DNA of 64,000 bases from Rhodocyclaceae bacterium (GTDB taxonomy: Bacteria > Pseudomonadota > Gammaproteobacteria > Burkholderiales > Rhodocyclaceae), in contig JAHDYG010000003.1 in the NCBI GenBank assembly GCA_023383815.1, positions 124,001 to 188,000 on the forward strand, in the 5' to 3' direction. Under the pieces are notes generated by a model. It did not search any database and had not been told where the DNA came from. It saw only the letters and a list, made by a program, of their open reading frames with translations. The translations under genes were made by a program, and so were the position numbers. This document shows positions 63,998-64,000 of the stretch, in pieces. Position 1 is the first letter of the stretch. Every line of letters starts with the position of its first letter.

Positions 63998-64000
63998 ACC

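Overview
The window is 64 kb of GC-rich bacterial chromosome. Gene order and protein families point to a betaproteobacterium, probably of the Rhodocyclales (Azoarcus/Thauera/Zoogloea type). This assignment is inference: it rests on the rpsB-tsf-pyrH-frr-uppS-cdsA-dxr-rseP-bamA-skp-lpxD-fabZ-lpxA-lpxB-rnhB order, the divergent map-glnD pair, and the wealth of PAS, CHASE, NIT and c-di-GMP signalling proteins. Nearly all genes are tightly packed, and many are joined by ATGA or TGATG overlaps.

Region 1 (1-17.8 kb) is core genome. A long minus-strand operon starts at a strong sigma-70-type promoter near 14160. It runs through ribosomal protein S2, EF-Ts, UMP kinase and ribosome recycling factor, then isoprenoid/phospholipid genes (uppS, cdsA, dxr), envelope assembly (rseP, bamA, skp) and lipid A/fatty acid genes (lpxD, fabZ, lpxA, lpxB), ending in rnhB, which is cut by the window edge. 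Divergently, map and glnD are translationally coupled on the plus strand.

Region 2 (17.9-41.3 kb) is the most striking part. Nine plus-strand signalling genes lie head to tail: five membrane hybrid histidine kinases, each carrying kinase, receiver and HPt domains, two REC-HD-GYP phosphodiesterase-type response regulators, and two REC proteins with an uncharacterised C-terminal region. The trio kinase / HD-GYP / REC-X occurs twice, with two extra kinases between the copies and one after. Sensor ends differ (Cache-like, CHASE, Cache+HAMP, a CXXCH haem-type domain, PAS only), but the phosphorelay ends are alike. Four of the five kinases share a tail after the HPt domain. The array looks like a many-input phosphorelay feeding c-di-GMP degradation and two unknown outputs.

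Region 3 (41.3-43.7 kb) is a small accessory patch on the minus strand. It holds three different toxin-antitoxin modules (YefM-YoeB, VapBC, Phd-VapC), a possible sulfotransferase remnant, a 13-bp tandem repeat and a perfect 15-bp inverted repeat.

Region 4 (43.7-54.7 kb) is a complete minus-strand chemotaxis operon: cheY, a membrane protein with a CheZ-like motif, a STAS protein, cheA, mcp, cheW, mcp (NIT sensor), cheD, cheR, cheD, cheB. CheA carries two 24-residue MshEN-like motifs, a possible direct c-di-GMP input.

Region 5 (55.2-61.2 kb, plus strand) holds a CHASE-PAS-GGDEF-EAL protein whose sensor is closely related to that of one of the hybrid kinases, a 43-residue small ORF, and a PatZ-like acyl-CoA-synthetase/GNAT protein whose ATP-grasp part is cut short.

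Region 6 (61.3-64 kb, minus strand) has a HigB-type toxin, an XRE antitoxin and a second XRE gene, a truncated phage-type integrase, tRNA-Leu(UAG), and an exported AttH/CrtC-type lipocalin-like protein at the edge. The integrase next to the tRNA gene suggests an eroded integrated element.
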